NCBI RefSeq assembly: GCF_007859915.1
Contig: NZ_SJPM01000001.1
Location: forward strand, 1,209,086-1,273,085
Length of the DNA: 64,000 bases
Direction of reading: 5' to 3'
DNA from: Neorhodopirellula pilleata
Lineage (GTDB): Bacteria > Planctomycetota > Planctomycetia > Pirellulales > Pirellulaceae
Shown: piece after piece, positions 9,042 through 17,466 of the stretch
How the letters are laid out: each line of letters begins with the position of its first letter
Position numbering within the stretch: position 1 is the stretch's first letter
Made by a program: the position numbers and the translations under genes
The notes under the pieces: model-generated
What the model was told of the DNA's origin: nothing
Seen by the model: only the letters and a program-made list of their open reading frames with translations
Databases searched by the model: none

Positions 9042-9193
9042 CGGGGCAATCCTTCACAAAGTGGCCGCGTCCATGGGACGGAACAGCAAGGGTATCGAAA
9101 AACGAGAATTGTGCAGTCTCTCGCGTTCCCGTCCAGCGTCCTTGTCGCAATCTTCACATTCGCGTTTCGCCAACCTGGACGTGCCTTGATCGC

Positions 9194-11149
9194 TCAGGGC
9201 ACCCACACGACATTGACCAATCGGGCGTTCCACTGATTCTCGGTATGATCACGCGTGCTTTGTCCGCGATTCTCATCAAAACGAAACAATGCGATCGTTG
9301 CCGCGGTGTCGGTGAGTTGCTCGGCCGTCGCGGCCGGGATGAATCCTTTCCCCATCGAAAGTCGCAAACCATGCAGCTCGCCTGAAAAGAACCGAGGCCC
9401 CTGTTCGATCGGCAGGATGCCTTCGGGAACCCCGCCAAGGTATAAGCCGAGCCGGCTCGGAAACGGTTCAAAGTTGAGCGACCGGGTTTGCACACGCTCT
9501 CCATCGATCCACAACTGCAACTGATCTGTGTCACGAACGGCGGCGACCATTTGCCGTTGTCCGAATCGTACCGGTTCGGCGGAAACTTCTAAAATGGGTC
9601 GCCCCCGATGCATGGCGGCAACACCCCATCGGTCATCCTTCGAAAGGAATAAGATCAAACTCTCGTCGCCTAACCAATTCACCAAGTTGGACGGAGACGG
9701 CCCGGGTTGCGGCGTTACCCAAGCCTCGATGATGGCGATGGTATTGATCGGTATGTTGAATCCTTCAACTTCTGCGTAGCTCGCTTGTCCGTCGAATCGC
9801 AAGCCGTTGGCGGTTGCCTTTAAGTCGGTTCCAAAACCAAAGAAGTGATTGACCGCTCCTAACATCAATACGACCGCGACCGCTAGACCCGCATACTGGA
9901 ACGGGCGACTGCGTACGGAATCGTTCGGGGTTCGTACATTTTCGGGATCGCGAGAAGACAACGTCGGCTGATCGCACGGTTCGAGCCATTGCGACAGCGC
10001 CTCCTTCACTTCGCTCATCGTTCCAGGCCGTTCGTCGGGAGCCTTGGCCATCATGGATCGAACATAATCGCTCAAAGCGATCGGAATCGATTCGACGCCA
10101 ACGACATCGACGAGTCCCGGAACTTCCGCTTGGCAATGTTGCAAGACCGTGTCCAACCCGGTATCGCCTTGATAGGGCGCCTTGCCGCTTAGCAAATAAA
10201 ACAACGTGCAACCAAGACTATAGATGTCGCAGCGCGCATCAACCTGGTCGGGCGAACGCGCCTGTTCTGGTGAAACAAATTCAGCGGTCCCCAACATGTG
10301 TTGAGAGCTGGTCAGCGGCTCGCTAGATGAAACGCCATCCAGTTCGCTGCGCAACTTCGCCAGCCCGAGATCGAGGACTTTGATGTCGCCCTTAAAGTCC
10401 AACAACAAATTGCTCGGCTTGATATCACGATGGATCACTCCGGATTGATGTGCGTATTGCAACGCCTCCGCGATCTGAATGCCGATTTGCAAGGTTTCTT
10501 CGACTGGAATCGGACCATCTTGGGCAACGATCGTTGAAAGCGTTTCACCTTCGACCCACTGGGTAACCAAACACAAGACACCATTGATTTGCCTCGCATC
10601 TAACGCGGCTAAGATGTGCGGGTGCGATAGGCCGGCCGTCGCGTGTACCTCCCGTTCGAACCGTTTCCGTGCGAGCGGATCGTGATGGATGGATTGCCGC
10701 AACACTTTGATGGCGACTTGCCGCCCCATCAATTCATGCGTGGCTCGATAGACCTCGCCCATTCCTCCGCGTCCGATAAGTGCTTCGATCACGTAGTCAC
10801 CAACCCTTTGACCGGCCTGCCACTCGTGCGGCGATACGTCCATGCCGATGGCTGATTCCATGAGTTGACTGATTTGATGATCGTCGTAGGTCGGGATGAG
10901 TTCTTGATAGGCTTTGGAATGAATCTCGATCCCAAACCGGGTTCGGTAAAATACATCCAAGTAAATCAACTCACGGCGAAACGATTCCGATGCGAGTGGC
11001 GGCTCGTCGTCGATCGATTGAAGGTAGTCACGCAACGACGCGTGTTGGGTTTGTTGCCAAAGTCGCTCGAATTCGTCGCATCGGCGATTGATCCAGATCA
11101 TCGTCGATGAATCGAACCCGCCAAACTTGGTCGACCCGGCGCCGCTCAT
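9194..11149 (-). CDS. Membrane Ser/Thr protein kinase with LamG-like extracellular domain
   Basis: A 651-residue kinase. Residues 1-110 form a soluble leader, and the Hanks-type kinase domain spans about 118-385: glycine loop GRGGMGEVYRA (126-136), ATP lysine in QVAIKVL (Lys148), catalytic HRDIKPSN (240-247), and DLGLAKL in place of DFG (260-266), a common planctomycete variant. A single membrane span follows at about 412-432 (AGLAVAVVLMLGAV). The outer part (about 445-645) has the look of a LamG/concanavalin-like sandwich (NGLRFDGQASYAEVEGFN...LYLGGVPEG...FFSGELHGLRLS). It is translationally coupled (4-bp overlap) to the upstream sigma-like gene. I infer that the LamG domain senses an extracellular glycan or protein. 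Confidence 0.9.
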   Translation of the reverse strand: MSGAGSTKFGGFDSSTMIWINRRCDEFERLWQQTQHASLRDYLQSIDDEPPLASESFRRELIYLDVFYRTRFGIEIHSKAYQELIPTYDDHQISQLMESAIGMDVSPHEWQAGQRVGDYVIEALIGRGGMGEVYRATHELMGRQVAIKVLRQSIHHDPLARKRFEREVHATAGLSHPHILAALDARQINGVLCLVTQWVEGETLSTIVAQDGPIPVEETLQIGIQIAEALQYAHQSGVIHRDIKPSNLLLDFKGDIKVLDLGLAKLRSELDGVSSSEPLTSSQHMLGTAEFVSPEQARSPDQVDARCDIYSLGCTLFYLLSGKAPYQGDTGLDTVLQHCQAEVPGLVDVVGVESIPIALSDYVRSMMAKAPDERPGTMSEVKEALSQWLEPCDQPTLSSRDPENVRTPNDSVRSRPFQYAGLAVAVVLMLGAVNHFFGFGTDLKATANGLRFDGQASYAEVEGFNIPINTIAIIEAWVTPQPGPSPSNLVNWLGDESLILFLSKDDRWGVAAMHRGRPILEVSAEPVRFGQRQMVAAVRDTDQLQLWIDGERVQTRSLNFEPFPSRLGLYLGGVPEGILPIEQGPRFFSGELHGLRLSMGKGFIPAATAEQLTDTAATIALFRFDENRGQSTRDHTENQWNARLVNVVWVP

Positions 11150-11550
11150 GGGAGACTATCCGTTTGCCAAAGCTGTTGAATTGTTTTGAGTTTGCGTTGC
11201 ACGGTGCGTTGAGTACAACCCAGCGCCGCAGCGATCTCGGAGGGCCGACTGCCTTCGATACTCGCGATCGCAATCTCTCGCAAATCCGTGTCACCGGTTA
11301 GATCGAGTCGCATCAGCAAACACTCGAGTGAATCCGACGCAGTCGCAACCATATCGGGTGTAGGTTCCACGCTTGAGATTTTTTGCCAGTCCGGAATCGA
11401 TTGCCCAGTCGTAGTTGTCGATCCGCGTTTTTGACGATTCTCAAATCGAATCGAATCGACGGCCTTGTTCATCGTGATGGTCAACCTGGAGTGCCAATCA
11501 GCGATCGTGGAATCGAGCGGTTCGGATCGTTGATTCGAAGGCGTCTTCAC
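11146..11550 (-). CDS. Truncated ECF-type sigma factor (region 4 only)
   Basis: A 134-residue protein with a clear sigma region 4 helix-turn-helix at the C-terminus (SRPSEIAAALGCTQRTVQRKLKTIQQLW), of the kind seen in planctomycete ECF factors paired with Ser/Thr kinases. The stretch RLTITMNKAVDSIRFENRQKRG looks like the end of region 2, but the rest of region 2, which binds core polymerase and the -10 element, is absent. Family members usually run about 190-200 residues. The frame is open only back to a TGA near 11619 and contains no ATG, so the start is GTG 11550 or another weak codon. It may be a decaying gene or a DNA-binding regulator that kept only region 4. Its coupling to the kinase gene is intact. 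Confidence 0.72.
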   Translation of the reverse strand: MKTPSNQRSEPLDSTIADWHSRLTITMNKAVDSIRFENRQKRGSTTTTGQSIPDWQKISSVEPTPDMVATASDSLECLLMRLDLTGDTDLREIAIASIEGSRPSEIAAALGCTQRTVQRKLKTIQQLWQTDSLP

Positions 11551-11673
11551 AGCAGCTATTACGAACGAATGTGAGTGCGTTTGAAAAAATTCAAAAAAAT
11601 GTCGCGATCAAGGTCGTTTCGACGAGGAGATCAATAGAAACTTTCTTCTCGCACTTTCATCAAACCTTTTTGA

Positions 11674-12480
11674 ATGAACCTAGTTTACTTCAATCTCGCT
11701 GTCGCGTTGGCAGTTCTGGGTGGCGTCACTTCGTCGATTCAGGCAGCTCCGGTGACCGTCATCAACCCCGGATTCGAAGACATCAGCGGGGAATCGACCT
11801 TCAATGAATTCACCTTCGGCCCGCTCAACGGTTGGGACCTGTATGACCCCAACGGAATCACCAATGGCGGTGCCGGAAATACTTACTTCATCGGAACGTT
11901 GAGACCCACCGCACCGACGTATTTCACCGCCGGAGCACCGGAAGGCCAGCGGGTCGGGATCGCGTTCAATTTCGAGGGCAGTGGCGGAAACGGCGAGTAC
12001 GGGATGTCGCAAACGCTCACTGAAACCCTCCAGGCGAACACTCGCTATACCCTGCAAGTCGACATCGGTAATATCGCATCGGGAACGGGTCTTAACGGAG
12101 ATTTCTTTAACCTGGATGGTTTCCCCGGCTATCGCGTCGATTTGCTCGCCGGCGGAGTGCTGTTGGCTCAAGATAACAACTCGCTGAGCGGCTTGATCGG
12201 CGAAGGTGATTTCTCGCTGAGTTCGTTTTCATTTCAAACCGGCGCGACTCATGCCCAGCTCGGTCAGTCACTTGAAATACGGTTAGTGAATTTGAATCAA
12301 ATCGATGCCGCGTTTCCGGCGGCGGATCTGGAAGTGGATTTCGATAACGTGCGATTGTCAGCGACCTCCGTACCCGAACCATCGTCATTCGGTTGGCTCG
12401 CGATCGCGTTCGCCGCTTGGTGGAAGCGCCCACAAAAAAGGCCGAGAGCGGGATCAAGATCCCACGCCCGGCCAGAGTAG
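11674..12480 (+). CDS. PEP-CTERM sorted secreted protein
   Basis: A 268-residue exported protein. It has an N-terminal signal peptide (MNLVYFNLAVALAVLGGV, cleavage near AAP at about 24-26), a beta-rich body (VTVINPGFEDISGE...NGWDLYDP, then DFDNVRLS near the end) resembling galactose-binding-like domains of PEP-CTERM proteins, and the sorting signal VPEPSS, a short hydrophobic span (FGWLAIAFAAWW) and a basic tail. PEP-CTERM proteins are processed by exosortase and tied to extracellular polysaccharide. The tail after the basic residues is unusually long (RPQKRPRAGSRSHARPE) and overlaps a terminator for the opposite strand. It is divergent from the sigma/kinase operon, sharing a 123-bp upstream region. 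Confidence 0.88.
   Translation: MNLVYFNLAVALAVLGGVTSSIQAAPVTVINPGFEDISGESTFNEFTFGPLNGWDLYDPNGITNGGAGNTYFIGTLRPTAPTYFTAGAPEGQRVGIAFNFEGSGGNGEYGMSQTLTETLQANTRYTLQVDIGNIASGTGLNGDFFNLDGFPGYRVDLLAGGVLLAQDNNSLSGLIGEGDFSLSSFSFQTGATHAQLGQSLEIRLVNLNQIDAAFPAADLEVDFDNVRLSATSVPEPSSFGWLAIAFAAWWKRPQKRPRAGSRSHARPE
12434..12473 (-). terminator. Rho-independent terminator of the DUF3618 operon
   Basis: On the minus strand, two 16-base arms around a TT loop (GGGATC-TT-GATCCC at the tip, GGCCG/CGGCC at the base) are followed by TTTTTT. It lies about 75 bp past the DUF3618 stop and inside the 3' end of the PEP-CTERM gene. Confidence 0.8.
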
Positions 12481-12548
12481 CAGTTCAATAGACAGCCTGC
12501 GGTTTCCTGATATCAAGAGCCGCAGACGACAGCCGCAGACGAGCATGC

Positions 12549-13883
12549 CTAGGTCTGAGATTTCTCCGTTTCAACCTTTGCCTGATCCTTGGTGTCATGG
12601 GCGACCACTTTCGCGTCGTCCTTCAATTGCTTCGGGTGCAAGCCTTCTTCTTTGACAGCCTCGTTGATCGAACCGGCTGCCTTCTCGGCGACGCGTGTGG
12701 CCCGTTCGGCCAAACTTTCGCCGGTCAAGCCTTGAGTTTCCGCAGAATGCTTGGCCGTTTCGATTGTATTTTCGACGGCATGTTGGCCACGTTGGTAAGT
12801 CTCTTCGGCCTGCTGACGAGCTTGATGGATCGTTTCGTCGGACGTCTCACCCATCCATTCATCTTCAGGACGAGTTCGTGGGATCAAAGCACCAGCTATT
12901 GCCCCCAATGCCATGATGCCCAGCCCTAAGGCGAGCGGCGATTCCTGATGAGCCCGTCGCACACGGCGTTCGGCCGAATCATACAAAGCCGAGATTTGCT
13001 GTTCGGTCCGGTCGGATGCGGATGACATTCCCCGGCCCGTTCGCTGTTTTAAACGTCTCGTGCCTCGGGCGGCATCTCGGGCCGTTGCACGGCTTCGCAG
13101 ATAAGCGCGACGCGACGCACCACTGGTCTTGGATCCGGCGGATGACACGGCATCGCCGACCGACGACGCGGCGGACTTAACTCCATCGACGAACGCCGAC
13201 GCGGTATCACTGATCGCTTCGCCCGCAGAACTAGCTGCACCGGAAACCTTTTCGGATGTCGATGAAGCGGTCGATTTCGCCGAACGAGTGGCCCGATCCA
13301 AGACGCTTTCCGACTCGTCATCAAAATCGCTACTTGGAAAGAGAAGGCCCGGATGATCATCCGCCAAGCGGTCCTGTTCTCGGAGCAATAAATCTTCGTC
13401 GGTATAATACGGCGAATCGTACTCAGCGACGGGTTCACGATCATCAATGCCGATGAGGTAATCGTCTTGTAAAGCTCGACCCCGTGGGATCGGTTCACAC
13501 TCGTCCTCGTATTCGTCTCGACGGCTGCCCAGTGCCAACCACGCCAATCCGGCGCCGACCAGGGTCGCACCGATCGGATTGTCTCGCACTTGCCGTCCAA
13601 GGTTGTTGGCGAAATCGCCTGCAGCCGCGCCAGCATGCTTGGCCGTGTCGCGGGTTTGCGGACTGCGGAAGATTGAGATCACATCATCGAACAGATTGCG
13701 TGGATTCAATCGTTCGCTGAGTTCATCGAGCGTCTCATCCATGGCACCACGTGTTTGATCGATTCGGTGTTTGATCTCGCTACTGTCGCGATACTCCAGA
13801 TCGTCGGTCGGCGGAATGCGATTGACGTGTCGACTATTCGAGTGATGTCCATTGGTTTCTAGCGGGTCTTGGCTTGTAGCCAT
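12549..13883 (-). CDS. DUF3618 domain protein, membrane-associated
   Basis: A 444-residue protein. The DUF3618 motif (SSEIKHRIDQTRGAMDETLDEL) is at about 36-57, followed by a hydrophobic stretch (IGATLVGAGLAWLALGS), a long acidic region, then Ala/Ser-rich helices with repeated SxAGSAxS-like segments. A second membrane-like segment (ALGLGIMALGAIAGALI) precedes a late-embryogenesis-like amphipathic tail (ETAKHSAETQGLTGESLAERATRVAEKAAG). I chose ATG 13883 because GGAGGACAA lies just before it; the frame is open further up without support. It is the third gene of the operon and overlaps the holin-like gene by 25 bp. The family is linked to envelope stress and phage-shock-like membranes, but its function is not established. 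Confidence 0.85.
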   Translation of the reverse strand: MATSQDPLETNGHHSNSRHVNRIPPTDDLEYRDSSEIKHRIDQTRGAMDETLDELSERLNPRNLFDDVISIFRSPQTRDTAKHAGAAAGDFANNLGRQVRDNPIGATLVGAGLAWLALGSRRDEYEDECEPIPRGRALQDDYLIGIDDREPVAEYDSPYYTDEDLLLREQDRLADDHPGLLFPSSDFDDESESVLDRATRSAKSTASSTSEKVSGAASSAGEAISDTASAFVDGVKSAASSVGDAVSSAGSKTSGASRRAYLRSRATARDAARGTRRLKQRTGRGMSSASDRTEQQISALYDSAERRVRRAHQESPLALGLGIMALGAIAGALIPRTRPEDEWMGETSDETIHQARQQAEETYQRGQHAVENTIETAKHSAETQGLTGESLAERATRVAEKAAGSINEAVKEEGLHPKQLKDDAKVVAHDTKDQAKVETEKSQT

Positions 13884-14317
13884 TGCTTGTCCTCCTTCAA
13901 TGATTCTTTGGTTCGTTGGGGCACAGGCGAGATATTCGCGAGTGCCTGTTTCGCGCTGGAAAACATCGCCAATCCGATGCCTCCCACAACGACGCCGACG
14001 ATCAGCGGGGCGATCCACAAGGCGTGAACCGGCAATCCGGCCAATCCGATGGCAACGTACAGTCCATACGAGGCGGCCAGCAGCAGGAAGATTAAACCGA
14101 GGTGCGCGATCGCGCTTCCGGCGATTAACAATCCCGTGTTGCGACCAACCGCACTGGCCTTCTCGCTTATTTCGGTTTTCGCCAGCGCGACTTCTTCGCG
14201 AGCCAATGCGACCGATTCGTCGCGAAGTTCTTTGATTAGATCCGACAGCGATCGAGATTCGGGCGCGTCGTACTCGTCAACGCGATTTTTAACGTTGGTT
14301 TGATATCCGGTACTCAT
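13859..14317 (-). CDS. Holin-X/DUF1469-type membrane protein
   Basis: A 152-residue protein. It starts with an amphipathic helix (SLSDLIKELRDESVALAREEVALAKTE), followed by two membrane spans (about 62-85 and 92-115) and a basic tail. This is the layout of the Actinobacterial phage holin superfamily (DUF1469, holin-X), which despite its name is mostly chromosomal and occurs with YtxH and DUF3618 proteins, as here. It overlaps both neighbours in the operon (4 bp upstream, 25 bp downstream). A role in envelope stress or membrane organisation is inferred from that association. Confidence 0.87.
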   Translation of the reverse strand: MSTGYQTNVKNRVDEYDAPESRSLSDLIKELRDESVALAREEVALAKTEISEKASAVGRNTGLLIAGSAIAHLGLIFLLLAASYGLYVAIGLAGLPVHALWIAPLIVGVVVGGIGLAMFSSAKQALANISPVPQRTKESLKEDKQWLQAKTR

Positions 14318-15075
14318 GATTGGATTCCTCCCTTGGTATGCAGGGCACTGTTCGCACGAGCCTTGACCGGGTCGAGCGAAGCCACCACATCCGTCGTGAT
14401 CGCGGGATCGGTTGCCGGAGCCGGGGTATCGAGCGATTGAGCCGACTCCACGACCGTATCGGGATGGTGACCGAATGCGGCCGGAGGACGATTGCGATCA
14501 AGCGACAGGTCTTGGCGAGGATGATTGCTTCGTGGCGGCTTGGATGCTTTCAAGAATCGCATCGCAGCTAATCCGGCGACAAACATTCCACCGTAGACAA
14601 TCTCAGGACGCCGACGGGCAAAGTCCTGGACGTCGTCCATCAGCTCGCTAACGTCCTTGGATTCTAACGATTGTCGACAGCGATCAAGTTGCTCGGCGGC
14701 AACGTCCACATAGCTTGCAATCGAGTCGTGTTGCTCTTCGTGCAACTTGTGCGATGCCTTTCGGATTGCGTTACTAAAAACGCCGATCTCCTCTGCCATT
14801 CGCGTTTTTTTCTGATGCGCATACTGCACTCCGGAACGTTTGGCTTGTTCGGCTGCCTCACAGGCTTTCTGTTTAGCCGCGTCGGCCACCTCAGTGGCTT
14901 GACGTTTCAATTCTTCTTCCGTGGCAGATGCTTGCTGTTTCACCGATTCGGCGGCATGCGACGCAGTTCGGCGTGCATGTTCGGTGCCTTGATGGCGATG
15001 TTCTTGCGACTTGTCATCGGGCGCGAACGTTGCGCTCGAACTGGCATTGGTCGCACTGTGGGTGGTTTGATCCAT
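14314..15075 (-). CDS. Alanine-rich helical membrane-associated protein (YtxH/apolipoprotein-like)
   Basis: First gene of the leftward envelope operon, about 253 residues. The first half is long amphipathic helix rich in Ala, Glu, Lys and Gln (SHAAESVKQQASATEEELKRQ, ATEVADAAKQKACEAAEQAK), similar to apolipoprotein- and LEA-like proteins. A short hydrophobic segment (IVYGGMFVAGLAAMRFLKAS, about 162-181) is followed by a Pro-rich disordered tail. The ATG at 15075 is preceded by GGAG at a 7-base gap; a TTG two codons earlier is less likely. It probably coats or tethers to the inner membrane under stress; this is inferred from composition and neighbours only. Confidence 0.82.
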   Translation of the reverse strand: MDQTTHSATNASSSATFAPDDKSQEHRHQGTEHARRTASHAAESVKQQASATEEELKRQATEVADAAKQKACEAAEQAKRSGVQYAHQKKTRMAEEIGVFSNAIRKASHKLHEEQHDSIASYVDVAAEQLDRCRQSLESKDVSELMDDVQDFARRRPEIVYGGMFVAGLAAMRFLKASKPPRSNHPRQDLSLDRNRPPAAFGHHPDTVVESAQSLDTPAPATDPAITTDVVASLDPVKARANSALHTKGGIQS

Positions 15076-15131
15076 TTTCAAACTCCTGTGTGCGAGTAAT
15101 TGGTTGATACACCATCAACAAGTTGCAACGA

Positions 15132-15953
15132 CTATGCCAAACGGACCTGAGTCACTTCGCCGCTGCGACATCGCTGCATACCAGCAGGTGTTTGAACCAG
15201 CAATTCGCCGGAGTCCTCGATTCCTCGGCAAATTCCTTCGACGACTTGTCCGTCAACCACACATCGCACACCCCGCGACGTTAACACGCAACGAGATCGA
15301 AATGAGGCCACCACATCGCTAGTCTGGCCCGATAACTCTTGTAATCGCTCGATCAAACGCGGCACCAACTCCGCCAATACCTCCGCTTGCGAAATCAATC
15401 GGCCGGTCGCTTCGACCAAAGACGTGGTTGCCAGTTCGTCGAGCCGCGGGCTTGATCCGATATTCAATCCGATACCGATGATCAACAGCGGTTTGCTTTC
15501 AATCACCGTTTCGCTCTTGGGCTGATCCACCCGTTCGATCAGAACTCCCGCAACCTTTTGTTCCAACATCCAAACATCATTGGGCCATTTCAGACCGCAC
15601 CGTGTGGGGCCAACGAGATACTCGATGGTTTCGGCAATCGCCACACCAACGGCAATCGAGGTGAGTTCGTGATAACCGGGCCAGACAAGCGAGAACGCTA
15701 ATCCATCGTGGCGAGCCGTCCACGATCTTCCCATTCGGCCACGTCCGGCGGTTTGTTCGTCGGCGACAACTAAACGCGGCAACAGGGACTTTTCCAAAGA
15801 CGATGGCGGGTGCGAATGGCTGATTTGTTGAATCCACCGAGCCGCCTCCGTGTTGGTCGAATCCACCGATGCGAGATGACTCGCCGACGACAAAACACCC
15901 TCTTGCAGAAGCGTCTGAATGGCACGTTGAAGTTTGGAATTGAGAGCGGTCAC
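15132..15953 (-). CDS. birA: Biotin--[acetyl-CoA-carboxylase] ligase
   Basis: A 273-residue protein that activates biotin to biotinyl-AMP and transfers it to the carboxyl carrier protein. Motifs are STNTEAARW near residue 32, the adenylate loop GRGRMGRSW, and KWPNDVW with the catalytic Lys. The C-terminal small beta domain (SRGVRCVVDGQVVEGICRGIEDSGELLVQTPAG) is present. There is no N-terminal winged helix, so this is the monofunctional type, not the E. coli BirA repressor. It lies 15 bp downstream of the GMC oxidoreductase gene, probably as the last gene of that transcript, with no obvious metabolic link. Confidence 0.94.
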   Translation of the reverse strand: MTALNSKLQRAIQTLLQEGVLSSASHLASVDSTNTEAARWIQQISHSHPPSSLEKSLLPRLVVADEQTAGRGRMGRSWTARHDGLAFSLVWPGYHELTSIAVGVAIAETIEYLVGPTRCGLKWPNDVWMLEQKVAGVLIERVDQPKSETVIESKPLLIIGIGLNIGSSPRLDELATTSLVEATGRLISQAEVLAELVPRLIERLQELSGQTSDVVASFRSRCVLTSRGVRCVVDGQVVEGICRGIEDSGELLVQTPAGMQRCRSGEVTQVRLA

Positions 15954-15968
15954 GGTACGCCAATCGAC

Positions 15969-17462
15969 TCAAATAGCCAGTTGCGAGGCAGCCAAACATC
16001 CTAGCGTTGCTAGGACCGCAGTGGGATTGGCGATCGTCGGATGCGGTAGAACGGAAGCGTCGACGATCGACAAGTTGGTCAAGCCATGAACGTTGAATCG
16101 GTCGTCGACGACCGGGCCGATCGCGCACGTCCCGCCGGGATGATACAACGTTTGCGCATAACGTGCGATCGCGGCGACAAGCTGTTCATCACTCTCTCGC
16201 CGGCGTCCAGGCACGGTTTCAAATAACCGCATTCCGGACTCGCTCAGGTGCACGGCCATGTTACGAGTCACTCGCACCCCCTCGATCATTCGCTCGATGT
16301 CATTCAGATCGTCCAGATAGCCTGCCTCAATAACGAGTCGGAATCCAGACGACGATGCGAGGTCACGGAACAATCGGAGTTGGCCTCGTGATCGTGGTCG
16401 GGTCAGGCTCACCCCGAGGGTTATCGCCGCCTCGGCTTTGGCGTTTGGGTAACGCAGGTAATCCGTCGGCGTGACGTGCCACTGGAACTCATGCTCCCGA
16501 TCAAATCCACCACACTCGGCGATATTCGAAGCAAGCGGTCCCGTTCGGCCGTGTTGCCAACGCGTCAAATCGCTCATGTTCGGCGGCGTGCCGGGGAACG
16601 CTTGGCCGTCGTGCGAATGAACGACCGGCATGATCAGATGATCGTGCAGTGATCGCCCAACCGCCGGCAAATGGACGGACGTCTTCAGACCAAGTTGACT
16701 GAGTTCATCGGCGTTCCCGATTCCGCTCTGCATCAACAGCCGAGGCGTGCCGAGAGATCCGGCACAACTGATGATTTTCGTTTGCGATGACAGATTGGTA
16801 CGGTTCGTTGAATTCGAATCCGACCAAACGACCGACTCGATCCGTCCGTTGCTCACATGCAACGTCGAAACCGATCCACGGATGATTCGCAGCCGAGCGG
16901 CGGCAGCGGGATTGTTGTGCCTCACATCGTCCAACAACTGTTCGGTGGTCCAGCGGCGCGAGTTCCGATTGATCCGGCGATAAGCGGCGAACGTTCCAAA
17001 GTCAGACCGCATCGCCATGGCAGCAAGAAACAGCCGCGATGGTTCACTGAGGTAACTGGGACTTTCGGTCGCCATCCGATTCATCGCGACTTCAAAAGAC
17101 CGCTCGAGTTGACTCGGTTCCAGACCAGCCTCACTCAGCATCCGCCAATCGTGACGATGAGGCGGTACCCAAATCATCGCATTGATCCGACCACTTCCGC
17201 CGAGCCCGCGTCCACGGGGCCAATCCATCTTCCGACCCGCTAACGAGCGACTCGGTTCGGTCGGGTGTGAATCGTCATCGGACGAACCGAGCAAATGCAA
17301 CCAGCGGCCCGGTCGCTGTCGATCGGTCGCATTCTCGGCTTGTTCACCGCCCGCTTCGATCAGCCAAACGTTCGCGTCGGTTCGCGTGATTAGCTCGTGG
17401 GCAAGCAAGCATCCGCAAACGCCGCCACCGATAATAACAAAACCATCGAAACAATCACGCAA
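15969..17462 (-). CDS. GMC family FAD-dependent oxidoreductase
   Basis: A 497-residue flavoprotein of the glucose-methanol-choline family. The N-terminal dinucleotide fold is FVIIGGGVCGCLLAHEL (residues 8-24), followed by the GMC signature PRGRGLGGSGRINAMIW, and by the C-terminal catalytic region YHPGGTCAIGP with the active-site His and HPTIANPTAVLATLG. It oxidises an alcohol, using FAD; the substrate is not predictable. No signal peptide is present. It starts 4 bp after the MBL hydrolase gene, so the two are co-transcribed. Confidence 0.92.
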   Translation of the reverse strand: MRDCFDGFVIIGGGVCGCLLAHELITRTDANVWLIEAGGEQAENATDRQRPGRWLHLLGSSDDDSHPTEPSRSLAGRKMDWPRGRGLGGSGRINAMIWVPPHRHDWRMLSEAGLEPSQLERSFEVAMNRMATESPSYLSEPSRLFLAAMAMRSDFGTFAAYRRINRNSRRWTTEQLLDDVRHNNPAAAARLRIIRGSVSTLHVSNGRIESVVWSDSNSTNRTNLSSQTKIISCAGSLGTPRLLMQSGIGNADELSQLGLKTSVHLPAVGRSLHDHLIMPVVHSHDGQAFPGTPPNMSDLTRWQHGRTGPLASNIAECGGFDREHEFQWHVTPTDYLRYPNAKAEAAITLGVSLTRPRSRGQLRLFRDLASSSGFRLVIEAGYLDDLNDIERMIEGVRVTRNMAVHLSESGMRLFETVPGRRRESDEQLVAAIARYAQTLYHPGGTCAIGPVVDDRFNVHGLTNLSIVDASVLPHPTIANPTAVLATLGCLAASQLAI

Positions 17463-17466
17463 TCGT

